A DNA stretch of 64,000 bases from CAYNNQ01 sp051748085 (lineage in GTDB: Bacteria; Desulfobacterota; Desulfovibrionia; Desulfovibrionales; Desulfonatronovibrionaceae): positions 25,312 to 89,311 of the forward strand of contig JBNJHA010000002.1 of NCBI GenBank assembly GCA_051748085.1. The letters run 5' to 3'. Positions 61,375-64,000 of the stretch are shown here, in pieces. The position numbers and the translations under genes are program-made. Positions within the stretch are counted from its first letter, which is position 1; each line of letters opens with the position of its first letter. A model generated the notes under the pieces. The model made no database searches. It was not told where the DNA came from and worked only from the letters and a program-made list of their open reading frames with translations.

Positions 61375-62349
61375 CTATTCTTTGACCACCACTTTTGACC
61401 ACAATAGCCGGGGAACATTCTGGAGCATGTTCTCGGAGGAAATTCGCGCCGGCACATACGGAGACTGCCCGAGTTTTTCCAGTATGGCCAGTCCCTCATC
61501 CCGGGAAAGCATGAAATCCAAAAAAGCCTGTGCCGCCGGTTTGTTCCTGGACTGTTCAAGCATGGTTATTCCATAAGTAATGGATTTGCCGCGCTTGGTT
61601 ATGAACTCGCCAGGCTCCCGGCCGCTTACCTTCACCGCAGCCTGCTTGTAAAAAGGATCATACTTATAATTGCTCAGATTTATATGCTCATCAAGGGTGA
61701 CGAATTCAAGTCCGTGCTGGACAGCCACGGATCTGTATTCCCAGGCATAATCCATATTCCCGGTTTTAAGCAGGTTTACCAGCTCCACCGACTTGGGCCG
61801 GATGTTTTTTTTCGGACGGTTGGCAATCAGACGGTCATACAAACCGGAATCGTCATAAAATTTTTCGGCCAACTGCAAAACCATCAGACTTCGATAACCG
61901 CATGGATCCAGATTCGGATCGGAATGTCCCCAGCTGACATCATTGTTTTCCAGTATCTTATACCAATTGTTTGCATTGATCTTGTCCGCGCAGCGACTGT
62001 TTTCGGTATAGGCAAGTACCATTTGATTAGTGGCGAAGCGGACATTCCAGGAGGCAAAGTCCGGGATCAAATTGTTGTCAATGACCTTGTAGTCGGCGGA
62101 GGCCATTATGTCCGCGTACTTGCCCACATCGGCAATCAAACGGGCCATTTTGGTGCTCCCGCCGGCCTCGCGCAACACGTCAACCTCTGGAAACTTCTTT
62201 TCAAACTGCTTTTCCATTTCAGCCAGAGGCACAGTCAGGGATCCGGCATGAAAAATAACCACCTTGCCCTCGATATCCTGGGCACAGGCATTGAACACCC
62301 ACAGAGAGCAAACAGTCACACAAAAAAAAGAAAAAAGAATCTTTCGCAT
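61375..62349 (-). CDS. Tungstate/molybdate-binding protein (WtpA/TupA type)
   Basis: 324 residues from the ATG at 62349, with GGAG upstream. The signal is MRKILFSFFCVTVCSLWVF-NACAQ. VIFHAGSLTVPLAEMEKQFEKKFP, REAGGSTKMARLIADVGKYADIMASAD and HSDPNLDPCGYRSLM match the WtpA/ModA-type oxyanion-binding family. WtpA and TupA cannot be separated by eye. It is the periplasmic receptor of the three-gene transporter. Confidence 0.9.
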   Translation of the reverse strand: MRKILFSFFCVTVCSLWVFNACAQDIEGKVVIFHAGSLTVPLAEMEKQFEKKFPEVDVLREAGGSTKMARLIADVGKYADIMASADYKVIDNNLIPDFASWNVRFATNQMVLAYTENSRCADKINANNWYKILENNDVSWGHSDPNLDPCGYRSLMVLQLAEKFYDDSGLYDRLIANRPKKNIRPKSVELVNLLKTGNMDYAWEYRSVAVQHGLEFVTLDEHINLSNYKYDPFYKQAAVKVSGREPGEFITKRGKSITYGITMLEQSRNKPAAQAFLDFMLSRDEGLAILEKLGQSPYVPARISSENMLQNVPRLLWSKVVVKE

Positions 62350-62410
62350 TTCAAACTCCAAGGATAAAATTTATAGACTTTCAACGCAATGCATTGATTC
62401 TTTATCTTTA

Positions 62411-62497
62411 TTCTCCTGATCCTTTTGCTTCTAACGAAAAATTAGCATCAAAAGGAATACTCGCATAAAATCCACAGCAACATCGAAGTTCCTTAAA
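62411..62497. repeat. Palindromic intergenic element, copy B
   Basis: Shares CCTGATCCTTTTG and, about 30 bases on, an AAAGGA...ACTCG(C/A)ATAAAATCC...CAAC(A/G)TCGA(A/G)G segment with the element at 57840-58008, but is shorter, lacking much of the inner loop. CCTTTTG pairs with CAAAAGG to form a stem, and CTAA/TTAG adds an inner stem. Confidence 0.45.
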
Positions 62498-62766
62498 AAA
62501 TATGCGGGGAAAATCAGCAAAAAAATTATTCCGGATAGCGCATGGTGTCAACTTTCAGAGGCCACATCAAGCTACCTCCACATCTAAATCCTGAACACCA
62601 CAAAACGAAAGCTTGAAGAGCAAAAAATTTGCAGAACGGACACAACCCGGGCACACCTCGCCTGTAATCTCCGCAAACAAGTTATTGCGCGATGCACCCA
62701 ATTAAATTATCATAAATGCACCATTAAGGCTATTCGCATGGATGGCAATATCCTCAAAAAATATTT

Positions 62767-62823
62767 AACATAACGTAACTATTCAGCACGCGGAAAAAGT
62801 TTGGTGAGCAGATAGAACATAAC
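62767..62823 (+). repeat. 41-bp dispersed repeat, copy 3, with perfect 8-bp flanking repeats
   Basis: The body (62775-62815) starts GTAACTATTCAGCACGCG and ends TTTGGTGAGCAGATAG. It is bracketed by AACATAAC at 62767-62774 and 62816-62823. Together with copy 2 it shows the same start, length and flank size with unrelated flank sequence, as expected for target duplications. Confidence 0.75.
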
Positions 62824-62835
62824 ACGCATTTTTTT

Positions 62836-64000
62836 ATGGAATTAAATTATTTCAGCATTTGCTGTATTGCAAAAAACGAACATCATTATATCCGGGAGTG
62901 GGTAATACATCACCTGCTGATCGGGGCGGAAAAAATTATTATTTACGACAACGAAAGCTCTCCTCCCCTTCGCGATATATTGGAACCATTCATTGCCAGC
63001 AATTTAGTCGTCATCCACCAGGTAAAAGGAAAAGAAAAACAAATCCCTTCCTACCACGAATGCCTGAAAAATTACGGGCCAAGCTCAAAATGGATCGGTT
63101 TCCTGGATGCGGATGAATTCCTGATATCAAATAAATATAAGGACATAAGGAGTTTGCTGACCGAATACGAAAAATACGGCGGTCTGGGAGTACACTGGGT
63201 GGAATATGGATCATCCGGGCATATCCAGCGCCCCGGCGGATCGCAATTGCTAAATTTCACGCATCGTTTTCCCTTTCCCCACAACAAAAATCTGCACATA
63301 AAATCCATTGTCCAGCCAGAACGTATTCACGACACGTACAATCCACACAAATTTACATACAAGATCCCGTGGCATTGCGTGGACGAAAACTTTTTACCCT
63401 TAACCGAATCACAGGGCCCATTTACCGCGGAAAAAATACGCTTAAACCATTATTACTATCGTTCCCAACAGGATTTTTTCGAAAAAGTAGACAGAGGAAG
63501 GGCTGACAGGGCTGACGCTCAAGGAAGACGAAATATAAAATCCTTTTATCCTCAATTGGAAAAAGCCAAAATATATGACAATACAGGTTTTAAATACGGG
63601 GAAAAAGCTTCATATTATGCTGAAAATCTGGATTCTCTCTTCGAATTCATGAAAAAAAGACACATGGAAAAGCAACATATCGACAAATACAGCAAAAAAG
63701 CGTTGAAAAACTTAAGTGAGCACAAATACGCGCAAGCGGAAAGTTTACTGAAAAAACTGCAGGTTAACTTGGCTGACCGAAAAATCATCAATTTCATAAA
63801 CTACAAATTGCGCCTTGCTCAAGACGATCTTAACGGCGCGATCGAATATAATAACAATTTGATGGAAGAAGATATAACTCCAGATGCCTGCCTTGAACGG
63901 GTTAAATTGCACTTGAAAAAACAGGAATATCAACAGGCAAAAAGCATGCTACTATACATAAGGTGGCGTTTTAATTCTATTTTAAAAAAATCACCCGCAT
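62836..64000 (+). CDS. Glycosyltransferase family 92/2-like protein, cut at right edge
   Basis: At least 388 residues, open at the window end. The opening FSICCIAKNEHHYIREWVIHHLLIGAEKIIIYDNESS is the GT92/DUF23 (GT-A fold) signature. The metal-binding DxD motif is in GFLDADEFL at about 95-103. A second domain from about 255 is helical and TPR-like (YAQAESLLKKLQVNL ... LNGAIEYNNNLMEED). Probably involved in surface polysaccharide; the acceptor is unknown. Confidence 0.85.
   Translation, partial: MELNYFSICCIAKNEHHYIREWVIHHLLIGAEKIIIYDNESSPPLRDILEPFIASNLVVIHQVKGKEKQIPSYHECLKNYGPSSKWIGFLDADEFLISNKYKDIRSLLTEYEKYGGLGVHWVEYGSSGHIQRPGGSQLLNFTHRFPFPHNKNLHIKSIVQPERIHDTYNPHKFTYKIPWHCVDENFLPLTESQGPFTAEKIRLNHYYYRSQQDFFEKVDRGRADRADAQGRRNIKSFYPQLEKAKIYDNTGFKYGEKASYYAENLDSLFEFMKKRHMEKQHIDKYSKKALKNLSEHKYAQAESLLKKLQVNLADRKIINFINYKLRLAQDDLNGAIEYNNNLMEEDITPDACLERVKLHLKKQEYQQAKSMLLYIRWRFNSILKKSPA

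Larger units (their letters stand above)
62350..62835. other. 486-base divergent intergenic region
   Basis: There is no convincing ORF. It holds the second palindromic element at about 62411-62497 and repeat copy 3 at 62767-62823. The centre (about 62500-62760) shows nothing recognisable. Promoters for the transporter operon and the glycosyltransferase must lie here. Confidence 0.5.

Noticed and set aside
62350..62361. TTG start of the tungstate-binding protein at 62361
   Set aside because: The TTGGAG at that place is the ribosome site for the ATG at 62349, which starts a proper signal peptide.
1..64000. tRNA, rRNA or CRISPR arrays in intergenic gaps
   Set aside because: I looked at the larger gaps and saw no cloverleaf with CCA-type acceptor, no rRNA-like stretch and no regularly spaced repeats. 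The small repeats found are dispersed, not arrayed.

Overview
The window looks like a chromosomal segment of an anaerobic sulfate-reducing deltaproteobacterium (Desulfovibrionales-like; my inference). The pointers are an Mvh-type hydrogenase/heterodisulfide-reductase cluster that uses selenocysteine, the futalosine menaquinone enzyme MqnE, a Wtp/Tup-type tungstate/molybdate transporter, LPS genes (heptose kinase, arabinose-5-phosphate isomerase) and a type IV pilus operon. A complete sucrose synthesis/cleavage set suggests a salt-stressed habitat where sucrose acts as compatible solute or storage sugar. No rRNA, tRNA, CRISPR array, full-length insertion sequence or prophage was recognised.

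Layout. 1-7.5 kb (minus strand): pilM-N-O-P-Q, a PilZ-like gene, a terminator, hisC, cmk (cut by the window edge), with a universal stress gene beside them. 7.6-15.6 kb: fmdB-like gene (plus), then on minus a fusA paralogue, a HisD-like orphan, comM/yifB, lepB, lepA and a hydrogenase maturation protease. 15.7-21.65 kb (minus): hdrA-mvhD-mvhG-mvhA. Three of these four genes carry an in-frame TGA exactly where the family has a functional Cys, and each TGA is followed by a bSECIS-like hairpin. Conventional ORF calling truncates all three. 22-30.6 kb: rlpA, an HU/IHF gene, a HIT gene, a radical SAM gene, a 50-residue membrane protein, mqnE, sppA, rpsA, rimO. 30.7-36.2 kb (minus): fructokinase, a fused sucrose-phosphate synthase/phosphatase, sucrose synthase. 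36.5-42.4 kb (plus): pyrB, pyrC, an NtrC-type regulator, a slipin, a UDP-sugar epimerase and a small unknown gene. 42.4-44.8 kb: a parS site at the centre of a 58-bp perfect palindrome, then parA and parB with an opposite-strand zinc-ribbon gene between them. 44.9-57.8 kb: hldE-type kinase, HsdR_N-like gene, feoA, carB, purF, kdsD, YkgJ-like gene, PBP1A, Gate-domain transporter, Trm112-like, tatD. 58-62.35 kb (minus): a double cNMP-binding protein, a small secreted protein, a DUF4911-like gene and a tungstate/molybdate ABC operon. 62.8-64 kb: a glycosyltransferase cut by the right edge.

How the parts work together. MvhA-MvhG takes electrons from H2 and MvhD passes them to HdrA, a double-length flavoprotein likely to bifurcate electrons. 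The protease just downstream would mature the NiFe(Se) large subunit. The sucrose genes form a cycle: synthesis from UDP-glucose and fructose-6-phosphate, cleavage by sucrose synthase, and fructose recycling by the kinase. pyrB, pyrC and carB supply UMP.

Two families of small non-coding repeats sit between genes. One is a 41-42 bp element with three clear copies, two flanked by perfect 8-bp direct repeats. The other is a larger palindromic element with two copies.
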